Positions 32,369-44,300 of a DNA stretch of 64,000 nt are shown in pieces (within the stretch, counting starts at the first letter, position 1; every line of letters begins with the position of its first letter). The DNA comes from Branchiostoma floridae (lineage: Eukaryota > Chordata > Leptocardii > Amphioxiformes > Branchiostomatidae), in NCBI RefSeq assembly GCF_000003815.2, contig NC_049994.1, positions 16,685,280 through 16,749,279 of the forward strand, in the 5' to 3' direction. The notes under the pieces were generated by a model. It searched no databases. It was not told where the DNA came from and saw nothing but the letters and a program-made list of their open reading frames with translations. Position numbers and translations under genes: made by a program.

Positions 32369-35300
32369 CTAGAAGTCCCATTCTTCTTCATCCTTCAGAT
32401 CCAGCTCCTCTATCTTAGCAATGTTGTTCTCTATACTCCCATCCGCATCTGTTGGGAGAACAATGCATTCAATTTATTCTAGTACTGTAAATGCAGAAAT
32501 GTACGCGGTGGATTCATGTTTGCGGTTTTTGCATCGGCCATTTCACCGCGAATTTAAAACCACCGCAAACATTTTTCCAGGGCATTGAGATACTACATTG
32601 CACGGTGCTACCACGAAATTAAAACCACCGCGAAAAGTCCTTTTTCCCGCTACCGCGAAATTAAATCCCCGCGAATTTAAATGCATGTACAGTATCTCAA
32701 AGCTTTTTTCAAATACACCCAGATGCATGGAGCATGGCAGCCAGGCCTAATTATTATTGATATTCCATGTGTATCTGGCTTGGAACTGAACTGAACACTT
32801 TGACAACAAAGATTTGCAATCTACCTGGGGTTTGTATGATTATTGCATTCTTAAATCAAAGACAATAATGTTTTGTCTCATTTCATACAACAAAGTTTAC
32901 TACTTGAGCAGCTTCCAAGATGTTCTCTGTCTCTTTTTCCACTTGGCAGATCTTGAGTAGAAGTTCTTTTGTCTTGAATATCACACAAGACGCAGTTATA
33001 AGCAGGCCCCCTGCCCCAGTCTAATGTGCTGTGTTGTCCACAAAAACCTTGGTTGGTATGTGTATTTTACAGCAGTCAGGCTTTTAGCTAGGATTTTATA
33101 ATAGGGAGTCCAAACTTATTGGTGAGTCGCGGTAAGTGACTATTGTAGGGGGGTCTGGGGGCATCCACCTTCCATGGTGCAGAGTTTTTGATGATTTTAA
33201 GTTAAAACAGTGCATTCTAAGGTATCTCAAGAGGCAAAAATACTGTTACAGAGGTCACAGTAGAAGACTGTGACCACAGATGACCTGGTAGCATCCCTGG
33301 TCAATCAGAATTTCATGCTTGTTAGAGGATTTTCTCCCCAGTATAGGGCGTCCAGGGGCATCAAATTTCTTGTTATTCTAAGAAAAGTGCGTCCAGATGA
33401 CGCGGTGACGCATGCCTGGCTAAAAGCCTGACAGCAGTTAATCTTCTTGAATAAAACATTTACAGCCATTACTAACATTGTCAAGTGACAATACGATGAC
33501 ATACAGAAGGAACAATCCATACCTTTAGGCCAGTGGGGGGTCTCTGTCAGCGGTTTGATGGGGTGCAGCAACTCAATCAGGTTCTCTGCCGATTTTCTTC
33601 TCACCTGAAACCAAGGGAAACACCAACATATAAACATGGGACCCAGGTTGACTCTAGGGCCTTAAGCTTGGCCATTCCAACTTTACGGGCCACAGAACTG
33701 TGCAAGCACTTGTGGTGTTGGTGTGCCAAACATGTAATGGCAGGGTGTTTGGGTCCTGGGTTCAAATCCCGACATATCCCGTTGACGTTGTGCCCTAGGA
33801 AAAGGCACTTTACATAACTTTCCTATCATTTGTAAGAAATTTTGTATTTGGTATGATACAGTGACTCAGGAATTGAACCCCAACCCTACTGCATGTAAAG
33901 AGAGCACTCTGTCTACCAGCTATTGGACAATGTGAAAACCTGAACCTGTTTGAAGAAGGAGTGTGTGATGAGCTGACTAGCCGTGGGTCTGTCCGCTGGG
34001 TCTCTCTGCAGACACAGGAACACAGGAAACACCCACACCATTATTTATTACTAACTAAGACAACATAAAACCTGTACCTGTTTGAAGAAAGAGTGTGTGA
34101 GGAGCTGACTAGCCGTGGGTCTCTTTACAGACACAGGAACACAAACTCGTGAAACTGTGGAGAGAAGACCCCACGCCTGTACCCACTAACTTAAAGACAA
34201 CATAAAAACCTGTACCTGTTTGAAGAAAGAGTGTGTGAGGAGCTGACTAGCCGTGGGTCTGTCCGCAGGTTCTCTCTGCAGACACAGGAACACAAACTCA
34301 TGGAACTGTGGAGAGAAGACCCCACACCTCTACAGTATGTACCCACTAAGACAACAACATAAAAAGCTGTACCTGTTTGAAGAAGGAGTGTGTGAGGAGC
34401 TGACTAGCCGTGGGTCTATCTGCAGGTTCTCTCTGGAGACACAGGAACACAAACTCATGGAACTGCGGAGAGAAGACCCCACACCTGTACACACTTACTT
34501 AAAGACAACATAAAAACCTGTACCTGTTTGAAGAAGGAGTGTGTGAGGAGCTGACTAGCCGTGGGTCTGTCCGCAGGTTCTCTCTGGAGACACAGGAACA
34601 CAAACTCGTGAAACTGCGGAGAGAAGACCCGTTGGTACGGCAACTGTTCGCTGCGCATCATGCTCGACGTAGCCATGCTGCCGCCTATCCCAGAATCCCC
34701 TCCTGCACTGGTCAGGGCGTCGTCGTCTACGTTGGGTAGCGTGGTGGCGTCGAGGAGTCGAGGCATCGTCCCGTTTAGCTTTTCCAGCAACATCTGGGAA
34801 AATACAGGTAAAGGTTGGTTGTACCCCTTTCCACTGAGTGACCAAAGATTTCACAGATCTCTCAGCGGATTTCATAGAAGGAATTTCTTTACGCTTTGTT
34901 TGTTTTAAATCATACTTTTACATAAAAGCATAATTCGATATAGGTTTGGTGCCCATCTCTGTCCTCTTAGCCCTTCACTTGGGCAACACACATATTTGCA
35001 AGCACAGATTATGCTGCAGCAGGGGGCTAGTTTATTAGTGGTGTTGTGTTCAACTTCTTGTAACTTCTAAGTGTTAACTAAAGTAGAAAACAAGTGTGTG
35101 TCATTTCCTGTATCTGTATCTGTATCTATATAGCCGGTATAACCACCCTTCAGCGTAACAGCGTAACACCTTCTACTCAGCTTCTAACAATTTTGCAGTT
35201 AGTCAAAGCTACACATCTTAAGTTAGATCAATTCTTATTTCTAATGTTGAAGGAAAGTTGGAACTTTACTTTACCTGAGTTGCAGGCATGTCAGAAAACG

Positions 35301-38300
35301 GCACGATGCCATTGGCCAGCTCACAAGCTGTGATGCCCAAGCTGTAGATGTCTGTGGACGTGTCGTAGCCAATCAGGTTCTGAAAAACAAGTAGAAAAAT
35401 GAATAGGTATACACGTATTTATTTTGAACAGACACGTGTTGGCACATAATGTTTGTATCAATTCTGTTTTATCTTTAAAACTGACCTCAGACTAATAAGT
35501 ATGACATTTCATTAGTTATAAGTGCAATGCATCTTTGCTACGGCTTGCATACTTTACCCTTACTTGTCTTAATGAGTGCACTGGTTTCCTTACAATTTGC
35601 AGAGGTCTTATACTTGAAGGTAATGTCTGTATCTGTATCTGTATCTATATAGCCGGTATAACCGCCGTTCGGCGTAACACACCAGCTTCGCAGGCACGCG
35701 GCGCGGCAGCAGCTGATTGTCTGAAGCTCCCTTTATGCCAGCATAAAAAATCTAAAGCAAAATTACATTATCATGTACTATCCATATTCATGTGATGCCT
35801 CTGATTGAAGCTTCAACCCAATATTGGTGTATTATTTGCATTTCAGCCCCCCCCCCTCTCCAACCTTACCAACAACAAGCTTTATTGACACAACAAAAAG
35901 TACCTGTTCCAGTAGTTCAGGACTGAACCAGGGCAGTGTACTGATGCTGTTACAGTGGTACTCATGTAGCGATCCCACTCTCTCCCATCTACAGTACCCC
36001 CCTCCTTCTACAGTACCTCCCTCCATCTACAGTACCCTCTCCATCTACAGTACCCCTTCCATCTACAGTACCCCCCTCCCATCTACAGTACCCCCTCCAT
36101 CTACAGTACCCCCCTCCCCACCTTACCTGTTCCAGTAGTTCAGGACTGAACCAGGGCAGTGTGTTGATACTGTTACAGTGGTACTCATGTAGCGATCCCA
36201 CCCTCTCCCATCTACAGTACCCCCCTCCCATCTACAGTACCCCCCCTCCATCTACAGTACCCCCCCTCCCATCTACAGTACCCCCCTCCCCAGCTTACCT
36301 GTTCCAGTAGTTCAGGACTGAACCAGGGCAGTGTGTTGATACTGTTACAGTGGTACTCATGTAGCGATCCCACCCTCTCCCATCTACAGTACCCCCCTCC
36401 CATCTACAGTACCCCCCCTCCATCTACAGTACCCCCCCTCCCATCTACAGTACCCCCCTCCCCACCTTACCTGTTCCAGTAGTTCAGGACTGAACCAGGG
36501 CAGTGTGTTGATACTGTTACAGTGGTACTCATGTAGCGATCCCACCCTCTCCCATCTACAGCACCATACTGATGGAGTGTCTGAGTCCTGTCAGACACAC
36601 CTGGCCTCGCTCCGAGATCAGAATATGGGTCCCCTTCACACTTCTGAAGAAAGGGACAAAATGTGGTGGAATAGGCATGAAATACTGCGTAAAAATGTAA
36701 AAATAAAGGCCTTGTAATTAATTTCCTTCCTCAGGCACTTTTCCATTGCATGCTGCTAACAACTGTTGGCATTTTCATTGCATTGGTACTAGTATTGTTT
36801 CAAACATGAATGCAAAGACACTGTAAAGTCTTGTCATGCATTTTAATTGCTGCAAACATTTTAAAAAAGCACAGTAGATTTGTAGTATACAGCAGTTCTG
36901 TCTCCAAACCTAGGACCTGTCCCTCTGTTCTGGGAAGGAACTTTGCTTGTTGGGACAGAAAAAAAATTAAATCAACCTGTCCCAAAATACTGAGCTTCAT
37001 TGCATGATAATTGATGAAAAAGTATTTCCATGATATTAAAATGACGGATGTAACAAAACAAATTATAACATGGGCTTCCAAACAATGAGAGGGTGTGAAA
37101 GAATTAAAAGCTGGAGACAGTCCTGGTACAAAGACACAGATCTAGAGTTTCTAAGTGACAGTGACTAACCTATGTACATATCCCATCTTGTGTATATAGT
37201 CCAGTGCCAACAGCACATCTCTCAGTATACAGGCGATGGTTGTCTCTCCCAGGCCGTCCGTAAAGTGGGAGTTGATCAAATCACGACACGAACCTAAAAC
37301 ACACATATAAAACACATTTAATTTGTGCATGCACAATTACATGTACATGTATGTTGTACTATTGAAAACGGAAAAGCCAGGCCTCTTTTTTGACATGTAT
37401 GTGGCATACAGGTCTAATGAAACACAATCATAAAGTATAGCTTGGGTGCCATCTAGAAAGTAGTTCGTTCCGACATTTATTATACACTATATACAGTCAC
37501 TTCTCTGCTATTCTGTCTGGGAACTTGGACATCTCTAACACCAGAAAATTTCAATTCTTGTCCATATTTTGGGTGCTGATTGGTCCTATCTGGGTATTGG
37601 TTCGCTCATATGTTTGTTTCGGCTACCCAGGAAACTTGATAACTGATTCCTATTATCAAACCTGGTGTTTGAATGCCTGTTTGAATGAGCAGTCAAGAAC
37701 CCATTCCTTAATTTCTCATTCATAAGTGACGTCACCTCCAAAAGGGTTGAATATATGTCATGTACAGTTCCCCAGAAGGGTGGCAGAAGCAAATATAGGA
37801 GCAAACCACTACCTGGATGGTACCCAGGCTTCATAAGGTATAGGTATTTGAAATAACTAGTAAAAAGTAGTTGTGACTGTCATGCATTAGGCATAACGCA
37901 CCAGTTTCGTGCAGTATACACAACTGTGCCTGCGTAACTCAGACTGTAAGGTCCACTGATCCACTCACACAAGGATGTGCCTACTTTTTTCAATAAGTAT
38001 GGTGGGATCCTCAACTTTACTCATGGTATGATTAGCTGCAAGTACTGGGCCTCCAGCTTTACATCCCACCTGTTTGTCTATTTTGACTGAGTGACTTAAG
38101 TTAGGAAATACTGTAAATACATTTAAGTTTGCGTGGATTTAATTTTGCGGTAGCGGCAATAAGGACTTTTCGCGGTGGTTTTAAGTTTGCGGTAACACCA
38201 TAGACTGCAGTCTAATACCATAATAGAAAAATGTTCACAGCGGTTTTAAGTTCGCGGTGAAGTGGTCATTGAGAAAACCGTGAATATTAATCCACCGCAA

Positions 38301-41300
38301 ACATTTCTGCATTTACAGTAGCCTTTCCAAAAGACACAGCATCCATCAGGATTCAAAGCCAACAACTCTGACCACAAGACTACCTTGCGAGTGAACTTTC
38401 TTTGAAACCAGATCTGCGTAATACATGAATCCAATACAAACACCTGCTATTCATGGAGAATAAAAGCCTGAAATGTAAGATGCCTAACATGATCTGTTTG
38501 GAAAACAAAATGGCGGCCGCACACTTGAGTCTGGCAGAGGGTATCCGTGAAGAACTGACCTGCAGCATCTGCCTGGAGCTGTTCACCAGGCCCAAGGTGC
38601 TGCCATGTGGACACACCTTCTGTCAGGACTGTCTACAGGACCTTGCAAGCAGGCAAGTGCCTTTACAGTGCCCGTGCTGTCGTCGGCAGGTAAGGCTGCC
38701 ACCCCATGGCCAGGGGGTCGCAGGTTTGCCAGACAGTCATATCATAGCCAATATGTGTGGGAGACTCAGACAGCAGACTTCACTGTCGGGGGAAACAAGG
38801 GAACAACCCCAGTCTGGAAACAGGTGCAGCTTTCACCCATCCACGGTGCTCAAACTATACTGTAAACAATGTCAGGTTCCAGTTTGTGAACAGTGTTTAG
38901 AAGAGGCTCATGATGATCATCGAACAACAACCATCAAAAAAGCTGCACAGCAAAGGATTTCAACAGTCCAGACCTTGATGAAGGAAGGGAGAAACATTAT
39001 GGAAAGTTACTTAAGCTTTCTCAGAAGTCTGAGGGAAGAAGAGAAAGCCCTGAATGAAACAAAACGGCAGACAGACAACAGCATCATTCAAGCTTACAAC
39101 CAAATGATGCAGAAACTCACAGACAGAAAAAATCACCTCTTGTCTGAAACAGGAGGAAAACACAAGAAAAACTTGGACAGAATACAGACTGAAAAGGACA
39201 GAGTGTTGCTTGATGTCAATGAACTGTTTGCTGCCTGTGATCGAGCAGAACAAGAACTGCAGCAGGGATGGGTTGAGTTTCTGAGTCAGCAAACCACTTT
39301 GACAGAGGTGGTAGGAAAGTACAGAAGAAAAGCAGCACCAACTCCTGTACAAACCCAGCCTGCTGTCTTTCGGCCCACAGACACCCCAGTACCAGTATTG
39401 GGACATGTGGAGGTCCAGTCTCTCCCAATGACACCAATCCCATCAGCACCTGAACCAATCCCATCAGCACCTGCACCAATCCTTGCAGCACCCGCACCGA
39501 TCCCAGTAGCACCTGCATCTAGTAATGATGCAGTAGGGTACAGAGGCCATCACCATGGTAACCAAAGTCAAGGTGGGCATCAGCCTCAGAAGGTGACATT
39601 TGGAGGACTGGGATCAGGACCAGGACAATTCGATTGTCCACGTGGTGTTACTGTTTCAGATAAAGGGGAGATGTTTGTAGCAGACTGTGGGAACCAGAGA
39701 ATCCAAGTCTTCACCCTGCAGGGAACATATGTCAGACAGGTCCCAACATTCATGTCAGGTAAAGAGAAGATATACCCACATGATGTGACCATGGATGGAG
39801 AGGGGAACCTGTGGATGGTGGGAATTATTGACATTAACAATGATGAATTTGCGGTGCAGTACAACAGACAGGGCGAGGTGCTGAGGAAGTTTCACCTTGA
39901 GAAGACAGGGTGGAGCAGAGGAGTTTCCGTGGACACCAGGAGGAACCACATCCTCATCACACAAACCACAGGAGACTGGTCCCACCCACATGGTATAGTT
40001 TTGGTATTCAGGCCAGATGGGACACTTGTGAGAACTGTGGGTAAGCAGCAGGGGATGGAGTACCCATGGTACATCACTGTGAGTGGGGAAGGGAACATTC
40101 TTGTTTCTGACTGGGACAATCACCGTGTCTATGTGTTCAATGAGGATGGAAAGTTTCTGTTCAAGTTTGGATTTGAGGGAAGTGCTGAAGGTCAGCTGTA
40201 CAATCCCCAAGGCATCTGTACAGACAGGGCAGGTAACATCATCGTGGCAGACAGTGGAAACAGGCGTGTGGAAATGTTTGACAAGAAAGGAAAATTCCTC
40301 AAACACATCACTTCAGATATGAAGAAGCCACTGGCTGTATCCATGGCAACACAGGGGCAGCTGGTCGTAATTGATATCCAAGAGAACATAGTAAACATAT
40401 TTCAGAACATCTGAGTGAGGTAACAATCAAACTTAACGCTCTGTAAACTTACGTTGACGTACAAACTTAAACATTGTAATGAAAGAAATTACAGTTTATA
40501 GAGGCAAAGATAACAATTTACTATCATGTACAGTCTTTAAAAATAAAATAAGAATTAGCAGTTTTGATTAAGTAACCAACTTGATTAACTGATTAGTTTT
40601 GGTTAAGATTTGATCCTAAAAACCACTGTAATCCTAAATTATATATACAATACAGATGAATATTGTGTACTGTATCTTTCCAAGGAATAAAGAATGTTTT
40701 TAAATCATAAAGATACATGGACTGTATACAGTCAAACCTGTCTATAGCGGCCACTTAAGGGACTGGTCAAAATTGGCCACTATAGAGAGGTGGCCACTAT
40801 AGAGAATATGCTAATTAATTGACCACAAGCAATAAGTTACACATGGTTTTAGTACCTACTGATCTTTATTCACACAATACAGTACTGTACATGTACTGCA
40901 ATGATTTTTACACTATATGTATTAAGAAAACAAAAGCTATAAAAAGTCTTAAATGTTCTACAGTTGATATTGTCTGAAGAGACTGGTATCGTCATATTTC
41001 TTTGATCTTTCGTCTTGTATCCTTTGATACTTCGCCGTCCGTGTGTTCCCTCCTGCGTTCACACGTCAGGTTCGCCCATTATGCTAATGTGGTACTCACA
41101 AGAAAAGTCTCGTCATTTTAGGCTTATCTCTTAATAAATGTAAGAATAAAATCCACTATAGTCTGAAGTTAATATCATTTTGTGTTTGCAACAATTCATT
41201 TAGAAAGTTTTTGTGATGAAAATCAACCTAAGGCCATACCAATTTAATTTGTTGGTTCTCGGATTTTTTCCTAAAAAAATTGAAGCGACAGGGCGAAAAA

Positions 41301-44300
41301 AAAAAAAAAAAAAACTTGCAACAAGTCTGGGTTCAGGTCCAGGCTGGTTAGTCCAGACCTGAACTCATGGTATACGTGTGATAGAAATAGTTAATCAGTT
41401 AAAATTACATGCAAAATTGCATGTTGGCATAAATTTGTACAATATACATTAAATTATGTACAGTTGCTACAGTAAACAGAAATGTTCACAAAACATCTCA
41501 AATAGACCAATATAGTATTTTTACAGAGATGCAACGACAACAACAAACATTATTTAAGTTTGCCTCTAGAAATAAAATACCATCGCTGGAAGACTTATTT
41601 GCTCTCTGAGTTGATAAGAATCTGTCTATCCAAGGCTCTAATTACATTTCATGGTCAACTGGTGCAAATTGGAAAAAAAATTACAAATACTTCCACTCCC
41701 CCCAAAATACATGAACAAGCCAAAGTACTGAACTACATGTTGCATAAAACCATAGGTTTATTCTCTCTTTTTGTTACATGTACAATTATTTGTTGACAAA
41801 AAATTAAGATGCAGTTTGATTAAACTTCCTTAGAAAAACCTTAATGTTACATGCAAATCACTGAAATCAGCACTGAAATGGTACACCATGTACTATCTAG
41901 CCAAATCTGCAGTTCCATTAGAAACAGCGTGGGGGCGCTTTTTTGACTTACAGAAGAAGAAAGATGGCCGCCCGAGATTTTCCGACTTCATTTTCATCTC
42001 CATTTGGAAGACTTTGAGCATTTCAGGCATATCAAAACATGTTGGCTATGGAGGTACAAGAGTGAAAAAGTATTGGTGATTTATTGAGTTGTTTGTTTGG
42101 GTGCCGATTTCTGTGTTTCAATTGAAAATTTGCATGTGAAAGTGTGTGTGAGAGAGAGCACATGCTCAGCCGAACTTCTGGTTCTGCTACGTTATGTTAT
42201 GCCCATGTGTATCTCATTTACGATGATTTCTTTGTTCCTAAATATACTTTGCAACAAAAAAGATATGAATCAATTGGTAGCAAAGGACTTGGGGGTGAGA
42301 AAAAGTAAATGCACTGGTACTTTCCAGACGTTCTGTTTCTCTAACGGAACCAAAGTTTTGCAGCACGATTACTGAATGGAATTTTTTTTTTTTTTTTGAA
42401 ATTGGGAAAATTAGAAGCGGCGATTCCGAGAACCAACGAATTAAATTGGTGTGGCCTAAGCGATAGTGTATTAGCAATTTACCTCCGTAATATTGGTGTC
42501 GTCTATTAACCTTATATGACCTCGTTTGTCGGCGGGTATGGGTAGCGCCAGTTTACGAAGTTTTGTTTTGAAAATAAATCAAAGAGGTTTTAAATCCGGC
42601 GTAGGGTGACGATACGGCAGCTGTATATGGCCTAACGCGTGCCAAAACATAGATCAGCGGTCCACGTGGCCGTAATCGGCAGTGTTTTTGTACCTGCGGG
42701 ACCGGAAATCGTGTGGCCGTGGCCGCGTTGGACAGGTGGCCGCTAAGCCTATTTCTTAATCATTACGAATCCAAGGGACCAACAAAAAGTGGCCACTATG
42801 GGCAGGTGGCCGTTATGCAAAGGTGGCCGCTAATACAGGTTTGACTGTAACAGTATATCTCAGTAAAAGATTTGTACTTTCAACAAAAGTCTAAGAAATT
42901 TAGCTTTGAGAGCCTCTATCAATTTTTTACCCAAATATGAGTTTAGAAACCTCATATCTTTGTGAAATATACCAATTTTGTAAATAACGTCCTTATCCAC
43001 ATAATATAAGCAATTTTAAGCATGTATACCTTTAACAAACAAACAAAAGTATAGAATTTCCACCACTAACCACTTGCAATGACCCTGTCACATGTAAGTC
43101 CACTACCTATTTTGAAAGGCCAGTTGAGAAACCTTACCTGTGTAATACATGCAGCCAATAAAAACACCTGCCATTCAAGGAGAACAAAGGCCTGAAACTT
43201 AAGATGGTTGACGTGATCAGCTTGCACAACAACATGGCGGCTGCACACTTGAGTCTGGGGGAGGAAATATGTGAAGAACTGTCCTGCAGTATCTGCCTGG
43301 AGCTGTTCACCAGGCCCAAGGTGCTGCCCTGTCAGCACACCTTCTGCCAGGACTGTCTACAGCACCATGCAGGGTGGGGGGTCCCCCTACAGTGTCCTAT
43401 ATGTCGCAGGAAAATCAGGCTGCCACCTCAGGGGGTCGCAGGTTTGCCGGACAGCTACATTGTGGCTCATTTATGTGAGAGACTCCAACAGCAAGCTACA
43501 CTGTCAGAGGAAACAACGGAAGAACCCCAGTCTGGAAACAGGTGCAGCTCTCACCCCTCTGAAGAGTTCAAAGTGTACTGTAAGCAATGTCAGATTCCAA
43601 TTTGTGAACAGTGTTTGGAAGAAGCCCACAATGGCCATGGCACAACAACCATCAAAAAGGCTGCACAGGAAAGAAGAGATGAAGCTAAAGCCTTGATCGC
43701 TGAGGGGAGGGACATTTTGGAAGGTTACTGCAGCTTCATCAGAGGTCTGAGAGAAACAGAGAAAACTTTACATGAAGAGAAACAGCAGACAGACAACAGA
43801 ATCATTCAGGCTTGCAACACACTCTTGTCTGAAGTGGAACACAACCATCGTAAGAACTTGGAGAGAGTACACAACAAAAGAGAAAGTGTGTTGGCAGATG
43901 TCAACGAACTGTCTGCTGCCTGTGATCGAGCAGAGCAAGAAATGGAGAAGAGAGAGGATCACTTTCTTAGTCAGGAAAGTAACTTGACTGAGGTGGTAGG
44001 AAAGTACAGAGGAAAAGCAGCACCGACTCCCGTACAAACCCAGCCTGCTGTCTTTCAGCCAGTGTTGGGACATGTGACGGTCCAGTTTCTCCCATCTGCA
44101 CCAATCCCAGCAGCACATGCACCAATCCCAGCAGCTCATGCAGCAGGGGGCACAGGTCATCACCATGGTAACCAAAGACGAGAGGAGCACCGGGATCAGA
44201 GGGTGACATTTGGAGGAGAGGGATCAGGAATAGGGCAGTTTGACTACCCGGCTGGGCTGACTGTATCAGATGAAGGGGATATCTTTGTAACAGACAGAGG

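Noticed and set aside
33690-33938. Possible tRNA genes (A- and B-box-like motifs)
   Set aside because: Acceptor stems do not pair and similar tRNA-like pieces recur at other sites, so these are better explained as tRNA-derived repeats.
38453-38509. Upstream ATG as the start of TRIM copy 1 (19 extra residues)
   Set aside because: The second copy has a different, unrelated extension, while MAAAHLSL and the ATGGCGGC context are shared. The downstream ATG is the likelier start, though the longer form cannot be excluded.
39755-40306. 183-codon minus-strand frame under TRIM copy 1
   Set aside because: Antisense shadow of a real gene; a related antisense frame occurs under copy 2 because the coding strands are alike.
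41560-42375. Open frames inside the large nested element as a possible transposase
   Set aside because: Short frames with no DDE/D-like pattern, zinc finger or helix-turn-helix visible; the element looks non-autonomous.
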